A stretch of DNA of 64,000 nt from Sporosarcina sp. NCCP-2716 (GTDB lineage: Bacteria; Bacillota; Bacilli; Bacillales_A; Planococcaceae), in contig NZ_BRCF01000009.1 of NCBI RefSeq assembly GCF_023707985.1, positions 101,441 to 165,440 of the forward strand, read 5' to 3'. Below are positions 42,435 through 50,229 of this stretch, one piece after another; positions within the stretch are counted from its first letter, which is position 1; every line of letters begins with the position of its first letter. Both the position numbers and the translations under genes were made by a program. The notes beneath the pieces are model-generated. The model searched no databases. It was not told the origin of the DNA and saw only the letters and a program-made list of their open reading frames with translations.

Positions 42435-42914
42435 TCAGACCGTCAATTCGTTTTCTTGTTGGATGGTGATCGCATGCTGCAGCAGCTTTTGCAGGACAGC
42501 CGCGAACACAGCGACTACCATGGAGCCGAAGATAATGGCAAGGCCGATGACCAGAAGTCCCGGTGCGTCGTCGGCATCTGCCATCCGGTACAGCAGCGGC
42601 AGGAACAGCACATAACAAGCACCAATCAGCATTGCGCACAGTTTTATATTCCGAAGCACCGTCACGGAAGCGTCGGAAAACGCCGTCCCATGGTCAATGA
42701 ATGCCAACAGTTTCATCGTCTGCCAAAGCGCCGCAAAGTAGATGAGTGCAGTGATATAAAGACCTGCCAGGAAAGGATACTGCAAAAATGCCCAGTCCGG
42801 AACAAGCTCTGCAAAGAACTCGGCGATTTGCGGTGCTAAAAAGATACAGAGCGCCAGAATCGGTAGTGCCATGAGCACAAGCGTTATTTTCAAAAAGAGC
42901 GTTTCACGTTTCAA
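42435..42914 (-). CDS. yoaS: DUF2975 membrane protein (YoaS)
   Basis: A 159-residue protein with four membrane helices and the DUF2975 pattern (KRETLFLKITLVLMALPIL; FSDASVTVLRNIKLCAMLIG). DUF2975 genes are nearly always next to a YozG-like HTH gene, as here. A TTG at 42914 gives the usual N terminus MKRETLFLK and lies 8 bp after GAGG; the GTG at 42923 overlaps the ribosome binding site. It heads yoaS-yozG-yoaT. Function is unknown. Confidence 0.88.
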   Translation of the reverse strand: MKRETLFLKITLVLMALPILALCIFLAPQIAEFFAELVPDWAFLQYPFLAGLYITALIYFAALWQTMKLLAFIDHGTAFSDASVTVLRNIKLCAMLIGACYVLFLPLLYRMADADDAPGLLVIGLAIIFGSMVVAVFAAVLQKLLQHAITIQQENELTV

Positions 42915-42945
42915 ACCGAACACCTCATTTGCATGGATTGCTATT

Positions 42946-42974
42946 ATCTTAACCGTTTATTTATCGTTAATCAA
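42946..42974 (-). promoter_or_regulatory. Promoter of the yoaS-yozG-yoaT operon
   Basis: On the minus strand TTGATT (42969-42974) and TAAGAT (42946-42951) are separated by 17 bp. The AT-rich spacer contains an imperfect dyad (GTTAATCAATAAATAATTGAC lies just upstream) that could be a YozG site. Confidence 0.7.
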
Positions 42975-43051
42975 TAAATAATTGACGCTTTGCAATAAAT
43001 CATAACGAAACTGGCGACAGTCCATGCACGGGATTCCGTCGGGGAGGCGAA

Positions 43052-43115
43052 CCGCTCCATTCGCGCCCATAACCGCTCGTTTCTCCTGTTTAACCGCTCC
43101 ATTCCCACCGCTAAC
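43052..43115. repeat. 21-bp tandem array, CCGCTC type, left part (3 units)
   Basis: CCGCTC starts at 43052, 43073 and 43094, 21 bp apart. The array is interrupted at 43116 by the IS3 element and resumes after it at 44518. Confidence 0.92.
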
Positions 43116-43194
43116 TGGTGCTACCATAGAAAACGTACACAACAGCGTTCCTTTTTGTTATATTCAAACTACTTGAAATGAGGTTGTGTACACC

Positions 43195-43488
43195 ATGGGA
43201 AAACATCAGACACAAGAATTTAAATTGTACATCTGTCGGTTGGTGATTGAAGAAGGCCGGAAGATGACCGAGCTCTCCTACGAAACAGGAGTCGCACTGG
43301 GGACCATCCGAAAATGGGTGGCGAAACACCGGCAGTCAACCCAGACGGAGCGGAAAGAGGAAGGCATGGCGACCCCCGGCGACATCGAAAAGAAGCTTCG
43401 CAAAGCTGAAAAAGAAGTCGAGGACTTGAAACAGGAGAACGAAATTTTAAAAAAGGCTATGCATGTCTTCGTGAAAAGCCAGTCATAA
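43195..43488 (+). CDS. IS3-family transposase OrfA (helix-turn-helix, leucine zipper)
   Basis: A 97-residue protein: N-terminal helix-turn-helix (EFKLYICRLVIEEGRKMTEL... GVALGTIRKWVAKH) that binds the IS ends, then a heptad-repeat coiled coil (IEKKLRKAEKEVEDLKQENE). Alone it usually represses or moderates transposition. The ATG at 43195 and the GTG at 43186 are both usable behind GAGG. Near its end the slippery heptamer A-AAA-AAG (43449-43455) allows a -1 shift into orfB to make the OrfAB transposase. Confidence 0.92.
   Translation: MGKHQTQEFKLYICRLVIEEGRKMTELSYETGVALGTIRKWVAKHRQSTQTERKEEGMATPGDIEKKLRKAEKEVEDLKQENEILKKAMHVFVKSQS
43449..43455 (+). other. Programmed -1 frameshift site of the IS transposase
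   Basis: The heptamer A AAA AAG is in the orfA frame (codons TTA AAA AAG). After a -1 slip, reading continues GGC TAT GCA TGT and joins the orfB frame without a stop, giving the expected EKPVIRYQFIEAN junction of IS3 transposases. Confidence 0.88.
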
Positions 43489-43526
43489 GGTACCAGTTTA
43501 TTGAAGCGAATGTAGACAAGTACAGT

Positions 43527-44387
43527 GTGGCGAAGATGTGCAAAGTACTGGATGTTTCGACAAGCGGCTACTACGAATGGAAACGGCGGCCGCTGTCAAA
43601 AGAATGGCAAGCACGTAAGGAAAAACGGGAGGCGCTGAAGCAGGACATCGCTATCTTCTACCACATGAACTACGGCACTTATGGCAGTCCCCGGATCCAT
43701 CAGGATCTGCTGGAGATTGGCTACCTGGTCAGCGAAAGCTATGTCGGTCAGCTGATGAAGGAGATGGGAATCGCCGCGATAACGCAGCGGAAATTCGTGA
43801 CTACCACAGATTCGAATCATGACAAGGCGGTCTATCCGAACCTGTTGGACCGGCAGTTTACCGTCCCGGAGCTGGACACCGTCTGGGTGGCGGACATCAC
43901 GTATATCTACACCAAGGACGGCTGGCTCTACCTGGCCAGTGTGATGGATCTCTGTTCCCGGCGAATCGTCGGCTACACGATGAGCGAGTCGATGAAAACA
44001 GAACTTATCAGTTCGGCGCTCAAGAAGGCGCTGCTTCTGCGGCAGCCGAAGAACGGATTCATGCATCACTCGGATCGTGGCAGCCAGTACTGTTCCAAGG
44101 AGTATGTCGAGCTTCTAGAGTCGCGTGAAGTGCAGATCAGTATGAGCCGGAAGGGCGACCCCTATGACAATGCCTGTATCGAGTCGTTCCATGCGACCAT
44201 CAAGAAGGAGCTGGTGTATCAATGGGGCCAGGTGACACGCGCGCAGGCTCGTCGGGAAATCACCCGATACATTGATGAATTCTACAATGCGAGGCGCCGG
44301 CACTCGACGCTGGACTACCTGTCGCCGAATTTATTTGAGGCGAAAAAGCGTGAGGAAGAACGTGCACGACAGGCGCTCATTTCGTAA
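43527..44387 (+). CDS. IS3-family transposase OrfB (DDE integrase core)
   Basis: The open frame, 286 residues from the GTG at 43527, is in the -1 frame relative to orfA and continues upstream to the frameshift site at 43455. The catalytic triad is visible in WVADITYIYT (first Asp), MHHSDRGSQYCS (second Asp) and NACIESFHATIKKE (Glu), with the usual D-D-35-E spacing. The frame is undamaged. It carries out strand transfer as the OrfAB fusion. Confidence 0.94.
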   Translation: MAKMCKVLDVSTSGYYEWKRRPLSKEWQARKEKREALKQDIAIFYHMNYGTYGSPRIHQDLLEIGYLVSESYVGQLMKEMGIAAITQRKFVTTTDSNHDKAVYPNLLDRQFTVPELDTVWVADITYIYTKDGWLYLASVMDLCSRRIVGYTMSESMKTELISSALKKALLLRQPKNGFMHHSDRGSQYCSKEYVELLESREVQISMSRKGDPYDNACIESFHATIKKELVYQWGQVTRAQARREITRYIDEFYNARRRHSTLDYLSPNLFEAKKREEERARQALIS

Positions 44388-44393
44388 CCCTTT

Positions 44394-44441
44394 AGACGGA
44401 CAAGGAGAATAATTCCAACGGAATCATTCTCCTTGTCTGTC
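44394..44441 (+). terminator. Hairpin terminator inside the IS, after orfB
   Basis: AGACGGACAAGGAGAAT and ATTCTCCTTGTCTGT pair around a GATTCCG-type loop, 7 bp after the orfB stop codon. The T-run is poor, but the stem is long. Confidence 0.65.
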
Positions 44442-44517
44442 CCACCAAGTAAAGCGCGGTAGCAACATTTCACAAAAAGCACTCCTTTTTAGGTGTACGT
44501 TTCTTGACGGAAGTCCA

Positions 44518-44646
44518 TAACCGCTCATTTCCTCCGTATAACCGCTCCATTCCCGCCGCTAACCGCTCATTTCCCACGCCTATCCGCTCCATTCCCACCG
44601 CTAACCGCTCGTTTCCTCCGCATAACCGCTCCATTCCCACTCCCCC
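44518..44646. repeat. 21-bp tandem array, CCGCTC type, right part (6 units)
   Basis: CCGCTC starts at 44521, 44542, 44563, 44584, 44605 and 44626, a constant 21 bp. Units alternate between CCGCTCATTT- and CCGCTCCATT-like forms. Removing the IS and one TAAC restores an unbroken 21-bp period with the left part, making nine units in all. Confidence 0.95.
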
Positions 44647-44738
44647 ACGTGATTTCCCTTTCACGCGCCGCTCCGGTATACTGATCAGACGGGGCGAATG
44701 TACGTTCCAATCTCACATCAAGAGAGGATTCATTCATC

Positions 44739-45380
44739 ATGAAAGGCACTTCACACTTACTGATCGGCACGGCCGCCGGCGCCATCGCCGGATACACAGC
44801 GCAGCCGGACGTCAAGACAGCGCTGATCGGCGCAATGATCGGCGGCGTATCGGGCGTCGCTCCCGATCTCGACACGAACGGACTCGCCAGCAATCACATC
44901 ACCGTCAGCAAAAAGGTGAGCAAATGGCTGATGGAGACGGCCGGCATCGTCATTTTGCTGACGCTCGTCTACCAGACATTCACGGAAGGCTTGAGCAGCG
45001 ATATCTATCTGTATGGCGGCCTCGGGCTTTTGCTGCTCATCGTCTCGCGCATCATCACGCAGCGACGGATGCTCACCATCACCGGGGTCCTCGTCATGCT
45101 CCTTGGATTCGTACTCGGCGAATCAATCGGCATCCTGCTCGCCGGCAGTTACATCATAATGGCATCCTTCCTGCCGCATCGCTCGTACACCCACTCCCTG
45201 CTCGGCGTCGCGTTTTACGGATTCATCCTTCATTATTTGTACGCCGAATGGCCGATCGACGGCATGGTTGCCGCCGGACTCGCCGGCTACCTCAGCCATC
45301 TCGCCGCGGACATGAAACTGCTGCCGGTCAACCGCCGCGGCGTCAAATGGTTCCTGCCTATATGGAAACAGGAGTTTTGA
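44739..45380 (+). CDS. YdjM/DUF457-type membrane-bound metal-dependent hydrolase
   Basis: A 213-residue membrane protein with five or six helices. The family's metal-binding pattern is present: SHLLIGTAAGA at the start, GVAPDLDTNG near residue 40, PHRSYTHSLLG near 148 and LSHLAADM near 188. Such proteins are predicted membrane hydrolases; YdjM of E. coli is SOS-regulated, but the substrate is unknown. The ATG at 44739 follows AGAGAGGATTC. It is transcribed alone, immediately after the 21-bp array. Confidence 0.85.
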   Translation: MKGTSHLLIGTAAGAIAGYTAQPDVKTALIGAMIGGVSGVAPDLDTNGLASNHITVSKKVSKWLMETAGIVILLTLVYQTFTEGLSSDIYLYGGLGLLLLIVSRIITQRRMLTITGVLVMLLGFVLGESIGILLAGSYIIMASFLPHRSYTHSLLGVAFYGFILHYLYAEWPIDGMVAAGLAGYLSHLAADMKLLPVNRRGVKWFLPIWKQEF

Positions 45381-45386
45381 GTTTAG

Positions 45387-45415
45387 TTGAAGACCCGCAA
45401 GACAAATGGTATACT
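45387..45415 (+). promoter_or_regulatory. Promoter of the DinB-HIT pair
   Basis: TTGAAG (45387-45392) and TATACT (45410-45415) are separated by 17 bp, with the start codon 40 bp downstream. Confidence 0.75.
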
Positions 45416-45455
45416 ATTCACAACACTCTTAAAACAGGGAATGAGGGAACTTGTT

Positions 45456-45992
45456 GTGAAAAAAGAAGAAGTATTCCTGATCGACCGGAAAGAAGGTTTC
45501 GGCGAGGAGTTCAGCAAGCTGATTTCAATGATGGCGTATGTGCGCGCGACGACGATTGCTGAGGTGCAGGGACTGTCCGCTGAGGAACTGGATTTCCGTT
45601 TCCAGGAAGACGCCAACTCGATCGGCATGCTGCTCGCGCATATGGATTCGGTGGAGCGGTTTTATCAGATCGATACGTTCGAACAACGGGAAGTCACGGA
45701 AGACGACGTCCTACACCTGAACCCCGGATTAGAACTGGGAGACACAGCCCGTGAACAAATTCATAGCCAGCCCGCTGAGCATTATTTGCAAAAAATCGAG
45801 GACAGCAGAAAGAAGACACTCGACACATTCAGTAAGCTGCCGGATTCCTGGCTGTTCGAACAAGCCCCATTCTTGTATAACGAGCCTACCAATAACTACT
45901 TCAAATGGTTCCACGTGTTTGAGGACGAGCTGAATCACCGCGGGCAGATCCGACTGATCAAGAAAATGATGAAAACGTCTGTTGAGGCATAG
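45456..45992 (+). CDS. DinB-family protein
   Basis: A 178-residue four-helix-bundle protein of the DinB superfamily. Metal-ligand histidines appear in MLLAHMDSVERFY (helix 2) and ELNHRGQIRLIKK (last helix). It differs strongly from the DinB protein at 32522, so it is not a recent duplicate. The GTG at 45456 lies 8 bp after GAGGG; the upstream ATG at 45387 falls inside the promoter. It is 2 bp from the HIT gene and forms a two-gene operon with it. Probably thiol-linked detoxification or modification; unproven. Confidence 0.85.
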   Translation: MKKEEVFLIDRKEGFGEEFSKLISMMAYVRATTIAEVQGLSAEELDFRFQEDANSIGMLLAHMDSVERFYQIDTFEQREVTEDDVLHLNPGLELGDTAREQIHSQPAEHYLQKIEDSRKKTLDTFSKLPDSWLFEQAPFLYNEPTNNYFKWFHVFEDELNHRGQIRLIKKMMKTSVEA

Positions 45993-45994
45993 AA

Positions 45995-46420
45995 ATGAAG
46001 GAAATCCCCTTGGAAACCTGCCTGCTCTGCCACCCGGAGCTCGATCCTGAACAGACCATCCTTCTGAGCAACGAGCACTGCCTGTTTTTACAGTTGCGAC
46101 ATGCACAAGATATACAAGGAACCCTTGCCGGAGCCGGAATCATCGTACCCAAGCAGCACAGGGAAACTGTATTCGATTTGACCTCTGATGAATGGCATGA
46201 CACCTATGCCCTGCTTCATGACGCCAAGCGTCACATCGATGAGATGTATCATCCGCAAGGTTATAACATCGGTTGGAACTGCGGGGAAACCGGCGGACAG
46301 CATCTGCCCTATGCACATCTCCATGTACTGCCACGCTACGCGGATGAAGTCCATGCGGGGAAAGGCATCCGGCATCTGTTTAAAGGCGATTCCAACGTGA
46401 GAGGTATGACGAATCCTTAA
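45995..46420 (+). CDS. HIT-family (histidine triad) nucleotide hydrolase
   Basis: A 141-residue cytoplasmic enzyme. The histidine-triad motif reads HLPYAHLHVLPR, and two N-terminal cysteines (CLLC) could bind zinc, as in several HIT proteins. It would hydrolyse nucleotide phosphoramidates or dinucleotide polyphosphates. Its ATG follows the DinB stop by 2 bp, with a ribosome binding site inside the DinB end. A Rho-independent terminator at 46453 closes the operon. Confidence 0.88.
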   Translation: MKEIPLETCLLCHPELDPEQTILLSNEHCLFLQLRHAQDIQGTLAGAGIIVPKQHRETVFDLTSDEWHDTYALLHDAKRHIDEMYHPQGYNIGWNCGETGGQHLPYAHLHVLPRYADEVHAGKGIRHLFKGDSNVRGMTNP

Positions 46421-46452
46421 TCCACTCATTGAAACCCCTGACAAAGTTTCGG

Positions 46453-46494
46453 CTGTCCGCTTCCTGACAAAAGCGCGGACAGTTGTTTTTTTTG
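46453..46494 (+). terminator. Rho-independent terminator after the HIT gene
   Basis: CTGTCCGC and GCGGACAG pair around a 14-base loop and are followed by TTGTTTTTTTT. Confidence 0.85.
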
Positions 46495-46606
46495 ATACAG
46501 ATAGCTGTAACTCCTTGGCGGTCGGCCCGTCAAATGGGGTAACTATCGAGGTATTGAAAAGAGTCATTGTAACAGGGCGTCAAAATGGAAGTGAGGAGAG
46601 TGGACG

Positions 46607-47089
46607 ATGAAAAGGATACTGATTATCGGGGGCGTACTGACCATCCTGCTGCTCGGCGGCTGTGCGGAAAAAGCAGCTTCGGGGAAATCGCCGCTTGGAA
46701 ATAAACCGCCCCGCGTAGATATCATGATTGGCGGAGAGCGGTATGAGACGAAGCTCGGGACCTATTGCTGGAGCACCAAAACCTCGGGAATATGTGTTGA
46801 CACGGCGGGCGCTGTCGATATGATGAAAGGCGAGACTCCGATCGAAGTGCAGCCGGGCGAACTGCTGGAACTGGTGATGGATGAAACACCCGCTCCAGAT
46901 GAACAGCACCTGGTGCAGTCGCTCGATGCAGCACGTCAAACCGACATACCGCTGAACGGTTCGGCGTTCACTGTACCTGAGGAAGCTGGGGTCTACTATT
47001 ACGATTACTCAGTGTGGTGGCACGAGAAGGAAAACCCCGAAGTTTCGCTCGGGGATGCCCATTATGCATTTGCCATCGAGGTGAAGTGA
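46607..47089 (+). CDS. Hypothetical lipoprotein
   Basis: A 160-residue protein with a lipoprotein signal (MKRILIIGGVLTILLLGGCAE; lipobox LGGC, Cys19). The mature domain, PRVDIMIGGERYETKLGTYCWS onwards, contains two further cysteines that could form a disulfide and resembles small immunoglobulin-like extracellular lipoproteins of Bacilli. No catalytic motif is seen. It is monocistronic and ends in a strong terminator. Confidence 0.8.
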   Translation: MKRILIIGGVLTILLLGGCAEKAASGKSPLGNKPPRVDIMIGGERYETKLGTYCWSTKTSGICVDTAGAVDMMKGETPIEVQPGELLELVMDETPAPDEQHLVQSLDAARQTDIPLNGSAFTVPEEAGVYYYDYSVWWHEKENPEVSLGDAHYAFAIEVK

Positions 47090-47095
47090 TAAACC

Positions 47096-47143
47096 GAACG
47101 AGAAACGGCCCATCCCGCAGCAGGATGGGCCGTTTCTGTTTTC
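47096..47143. terminator. Bidirectional terminator after the 46607 lipoprotein
   Basis: AGAAACGGCCCATCC and GGATGGGCCGTTTCT form a 15-bp stem with T-run downstream. It separates the plus-strand lipoprotein gene from the convergent minus-strand gene ending at 47145. Confidence 0.92.
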
Positions 47144-47144
47144 A

Positions 47145-47639
47145 TCACTCTGCCGAGACATACGCGCGCATCGTCCGGTAATAGATCCAATACTGCCCCA
47201 TTGATGCCAGGCAGATGATGACGATGATCCAAGTTTTCGAGATAGGTACAATACAAAACACCGCGATCATGGCAGGCAGCAGAAGGTTAAAATAAGCGTA
47301 TACTTTCTTTGTCGCACGCTGGGTGAAGGCCTCAAACAATTCATCGTCTTCCATATATTCTTGAGGCTTGAATTTCGCCGCAGTGATCGGATGGTTCGGG
47401 TATTCCCTGTTATGTCTCCCAACACGCCGGGCAAACAGGATGATATAAGAGACAAAGGCAACCAACAGAAAGATTGCAATGACACCCGTGACCGTAGTGA
47501 AGTTCAATTCAACCTCCAGACCGCCGTCCGAAAACATATTAAAGCTTCCAGCATAGCCGATCACCAGGACAAACCCAATTGCAATCGCGATCCCCGCCAT
47601 CTGCCAGAGCGGATACGTCAAGCGCATATCATGTTTCAT
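47145..47639 (-). CDS. Hypothetical four-helix membrane protein
   Basis: A 164-residue protein with membrane helices near residues 12-30, 48-68, 112-130 and 132-150 and a soluble loop rich in charged residues (HNREYPNHPITAAKFKPQEY). I do not recognise the family with certainty. Its ATG at 47639 overlaps the end of the upstream HTH gene by 11 bp, so the two are translationally coupled. Pairs of a small XRE regulator and a multi-helix membrane protein are frequent in Firmicutes. Confidence 0.78.
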   Translation of the reverse strand: MKHDMRLTYPLWQMAGIAIAIGFVLVIGYAGSFNMFSDGGLEVELNFTTVTGVIAIFLLVAFVSYIILFARRVGRHNREYPNHPITAAKFKPQEYMEDDELFEAFTQRATKKVYAYFNLLLPAMIAVFCIVPISKTWIIVIICLASMGQYWIYYRTMRAYVSAE

Positions 47640-47844
47640 GTTCCTCTTCTCCTTCCAGCCAAAAGATTTCGTTGAGATCACAGTCAAGCGCCCGGGCAAG
47701 TTTCAGAGAAAGCGTGACAGACGGCGAAAACTCTCCTTTTTCGATGAATCCGATCGTCTGCCGCGTGACGCCGACTTTCTTTGCCAACTCGATTTGTGTC
47801 AGACTGCAGCGGGCCCTCAGTTCCTTCAAACGGTTTTTCAGCAT
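47629..47844 (-). CDS. Small XRE-family HTH regulator
   Basis: A 71-residue DNA-binding protein with a single Cro/C1 helix-turn-helix (RCSLTQIELAKKVGVTRQTI...FIEKGEFSPSVTLSLKLARA). It resembles the small regulators that pair with membrane proteins. An AAAGGAGTGGCGTC precedes the ATG. It overlaps the membrane-protein gene downstream and has direct repeats of GTTAAGTAT in its promoter region that may be its operator. Confidence 0.9.
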   Translation of the reverse strand: MLKNRLKELRARCSLTQIELAKKVGVTRQTIGFIEKGEFSPSVTLSLKLARALDCDLNEIFWLEGEEEHET

Positions 47845-47873
47845 GACGCCACTCCTTTGTTCTAATGTATACT

Positions 47874-47903
47874 ATACTTAACATTATGTAAATAATACTT
47901 AAC
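47874..47903 (-). promoter_or_regulatory. Candidate XRE operator: direct repeats 21 bp apart
   Basis: ATACTTAAC occurs at 47874-47882 and 47895-47903 (GTTAAGTAT on the coding strand), offset by 21 bp, i.e. two helical turns, next to TATACA-like -10 sequences upstream of the HTH gene. Confidence 0.5.
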
Positions 47904-48127
47904 AATATTTCGATGTCTGGAAGAGCGATCGGGCATCTCTTTGGGGTTTCAATGGAAATTAAAACAGCCAGGCCGGATGAAGTTCATCCGACCTGGCCGT
48001 TATTCGTTGCAGAGCGAGGGTTGTCATTGAAGGAAAACCTATTTACGCGCGGTACCGAAGGAAATGCGCGTCTTCGCTGTCGTTTAGGCGCCCTCGGCCA
48101 TGCGTTACGCGCGGTCAGAAGCAATTT

Positions 48128-48470
48128 ACGCGCCGTCCCCCGACATTTACGCGCCTTCACGACACATTTGCGCGCGCTCAATAGCAATTTACGCGCATTC
48201 CCAAGTTTACGCGCGCTCAGCAGCAGTTTACGCGCATTCCCAATTTTACGCGCGCTCCCGAGACCAATACGCGCCGTCCCCCGACGTTTGCGCGCCCTCG
48301 CAACACATTTGCGCGCGCTCAGAAGCAATTTACGCGCCATCCCAATTTTACGCGCGCTCCCGAGACCAATGCGCGCCGTCCCCCGACGTTTACGCGCCTT
48401 CACGACACATTTGCGCGCGCTCAGAAGCAATTTACGCACAAACCCAACTTTGCGCGCGCCCCCCGAGCAA
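48128..48470. repeat. 21/18-bp tandem array, TTTACGCGC type (about 17 units)
   Basis: ACGCGC (or GCGCGC) cores occur at 48128, 48149, 48170, 48191, 48209, 48230, 48248, 48269, 48290, 48311, 48332, 48350, 48371, 48392, 48413, 48434 and 48452. Steps are 21 bp with occasional 18 bp. Degenerate units extend left to about 48040. It fills the gap between the XRE gene and the dedA end. Because steps are multiples of three, long false open frames cross it on both strands. Confidence 0.95.
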
Positions 48471-48478
48471 CCCCCCCC

Positions 48479-49132
48479 TCAGCTAACAGACTGTTTGCCG
48501 AACTTGCTCTTTACGATGCCGATCAGCGCTGGCAGCACGGAGATGAAGATGATGGCGAGCAGCACTGTCGAGAAATTGTCTTTCACGACCGGAATGTTGC
48601 CGAACACGAAGCCGAGTGCCGTACAGATGCCGACCCAAAGTGCCGCGCCGATGACGTTATACATGAGGAAATAGCGGTAGTTCATCCGGCTCGCGCCTGC
48701 GACAAATGGCGCGAACGTGCGGATGAACGGCATGAAACGAGCGATGATGATCGTTTTGCCGCCATGCTTGTTGAAAAAGCGTTCGGCCGCGTCCATTTTC
48801 TCCTGGTTCACGAACCGGCCGAGCCAGCTGTTCGGCGGAATCGACGTCCCGACTTTCCGGCCGATGTGGTAATTGACCGTGTCGCCGAGCACTGCTGCGA
48901 CGAAGAACGTGATAATTAGCAACCAAATATGGAACGCGCCGACCGCTGAGAACGCAGCCGCCGCGAATAGCAGCGAATCCCCCGGCAGGAACGGGAAGAT
49001 GACGACCCCCGTCTCCACAAATACAATTAAAAATAGCACGAGATACGACCAGTTCCCGAACATTTGGATGATATCGACCAAATGTTCGTCAATATGCAAG
49101 ATGAAACTGATCAACCCTTGAATGAGATTCAT
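48479..49132 (-). CDS. DedA-family membrane protein
   Basis: A 217-residue membrane protein of the DedA/SNARE-associated group, which includes undecaprenyl-phosphate and lipid flippases. Conserved blocks include ETGVVIFPFLPGDSLLFAAG-like residues near 42-60, GDTVNYHIGRKVG, and RFMPFIRTFAPFVAGASRM with the essential arginines. The ATG at 49132 follows GAGGAGAAGTGGGTCG. It is monocistronic; its stop codon lies at the edge of the 21/18-bp array. Its substrate is inferred only. Confidence 0.92.
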   Translation of the reverse strand: MNLIQGLISFILHIDEHLVDIIQMFGNWSYLVLFLIVFVETGVVIFPFLPGDSLLFAAAAFSAVGAFHIWLLIITFFVAAVLGDTVNYHIGRKVGTSIPPNSWLGRFVNQEKMDAAERFFNKHGGKTIIIARFMPFIRTFAPFVAGASRMNYRYFLMYNVIGAALWVGICTALGFVFGNIPVVKDNFSTVLLAIIFISVLPALIGIVKSKFGKQSVS

Positions 49133-49256
49133 CGACCCACTTCTCCTCTAAAATAGAAATTCACTTGAATCGCCGCCTCATGACTGCGATTCTGACAGCG
49201 CATCCTCTATGATCCTAGCACACCCGCGCCACTGACCGCACATCTGTCTTTCATTC

Positions 49257-50132
49257 TCACTCTGCAGGCGGCCGACTTTCCGGTCCGACGAATCCGGTGA
49301 AAAATTCCTGAAATACTGGATTGGCCAGCTTTTTCGAGGAGACAATGAGCTTGACTGCATTGTTGGCGGCATATGTTTCGAGCACTGTAATGGCGCCGGA
49401 CCTGATCTCTTCCTTGATGCGCCCCGTGCCGAGAATGCCGAGATACTCATGATGGAGCACGGCGTTCTTAATGCTTTCATCACTGTTGCATTGAATTGTA
49501 TTCGTAAAGTTCGTTCCTTTCTTCAAGATCTCGAACTTGATGAACGGCGCGTTATGATCGACGAGAACGGGATACTTCGCCAAGTATTCATCGGCTTTCG
49601 ACGGATCCCCTGCCACTTTGCTGGAACCGACCAGTACAAGGTCGGCATGATCGATGATCCGGGAAGACAGATCCGCTGTCAGCGGACGGCCGGCCACGAT
49701 GGCGAAATCCGCTTCATTCAGCACAACGGCCTTCAGCGAATCATCACTGCTGTTGATGGCCTGGACATCCACCAGCACGTCCGGGTATTTCTTCTGGAAC
49801 CCACGGATGAACGGCAGGAAGAAACGGTCGCAGTATTCATCCAGTCCGCACACCCGGATCATCTGCCGCTCGCCTCTCAGCTCATCCATCCCGCGCTGCA
49901 GGATGAAAATCTCGTTCAGGATGCTTTTCGCATGTTCATACAAGTACTCTCCTGCCTTCGTCAGCCTCCTGCGGTTGTCCACTTTCTCGAAGAGCGGCTG
50001 GCCGAATTCCTCCTCCAGCAACTGAAGGTGCTTGGTCATCGTCGGCTGTGAGTAATTAAGACGCATTGCAGCCTGAATAAGATTCTGTTCTTCCACAACA
50101 ATTTGAAACGTCTGGAGGTGCCTGATTTCCAT
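49257..50132 (-). CDS. LysR-family regulator of the YfcC-AbgB genes
   Basis: A 291-residue LTTR: winged helix at 1-60 (MEIRHLQTFQIVVEEQNLIQ, YSQPTMTKHLQLLEEEFGQPLF), then a periplasmic-binding-fold sensor domain. It is divergent from the YfcC-type transporter and amidohydrolase genes, the classic arrangement for an activator of the neighbouring operon. Half-sites resembling T-N11-A elements lie in the shared intergenic region at 50230-50272. The inducer is probably the transported or hydrolysed compound. Confidence 0.9.
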   Translation of the reverse strand: MEIRHLQTFQIVVEEQNLIQAAMRLNYSQPTMTKHLQLLEEEFGQPLFEKVDNRRRLTKAGEYLYEHAKSILNEIFILQRGMDELRGERQMIRVCGLDEYCDRFFLPFIRGFQKKYPDVLVDVQAINSSDDSLKAVVLNEADFAIVAGRPLTADLSSRIIDHADLVLVGSSKVAGDPSKADEYLAKYPVLVDHNAPFIKFEILKKGTNFTNTIQCNSDESIKNAVLHHEYLGILGTGRIKEEIRSGAITVLETYAANNAVKLIVSSKKLANPVFQEFFTGFVGPESRPPAE

Positions 50133-50229
50133 ATGACCGCGACCTTTCTCTTGGATTCCTGTATTTCACGTCAAAATAGACGGCAATCTGTCTGTTGTAT
50201 ACGATGGTCCGCTCCCATTATACCTTATC

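Larger units (their letters stand above)
43116..44517 (+). mobile_element. IS3-family insertion sequence, complete (about 1402 bp)
   Basis: The element has imperfect terminal inverted repeats of about 25 bp: left TGGTGCTACCATAGAAAACG, right (complement) TGGACTTCCGTCAAGAAACG, both continuing TACAC. TAAC precedes the left end (43112-43115) and follows the right end (44518-44521), a 4-bp target duplication. It encodes orfA and orfB joined by a -1 frameshift site. All parts look intact, so it may be active. Confidence 0.93.

Noticed and set aside
47913..48674. Long plus-strand open frame across the 21/18-bp array, and its minus-strand counterpart at 47984-48439
   Set aside because: Both are artefacts of repeats whose steps are multiples of three. 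The products are simple Leu-Arg-Ala or Ala-Arg-Lys periodic strings without start signals, and one runs into dedA on the opposite strand.
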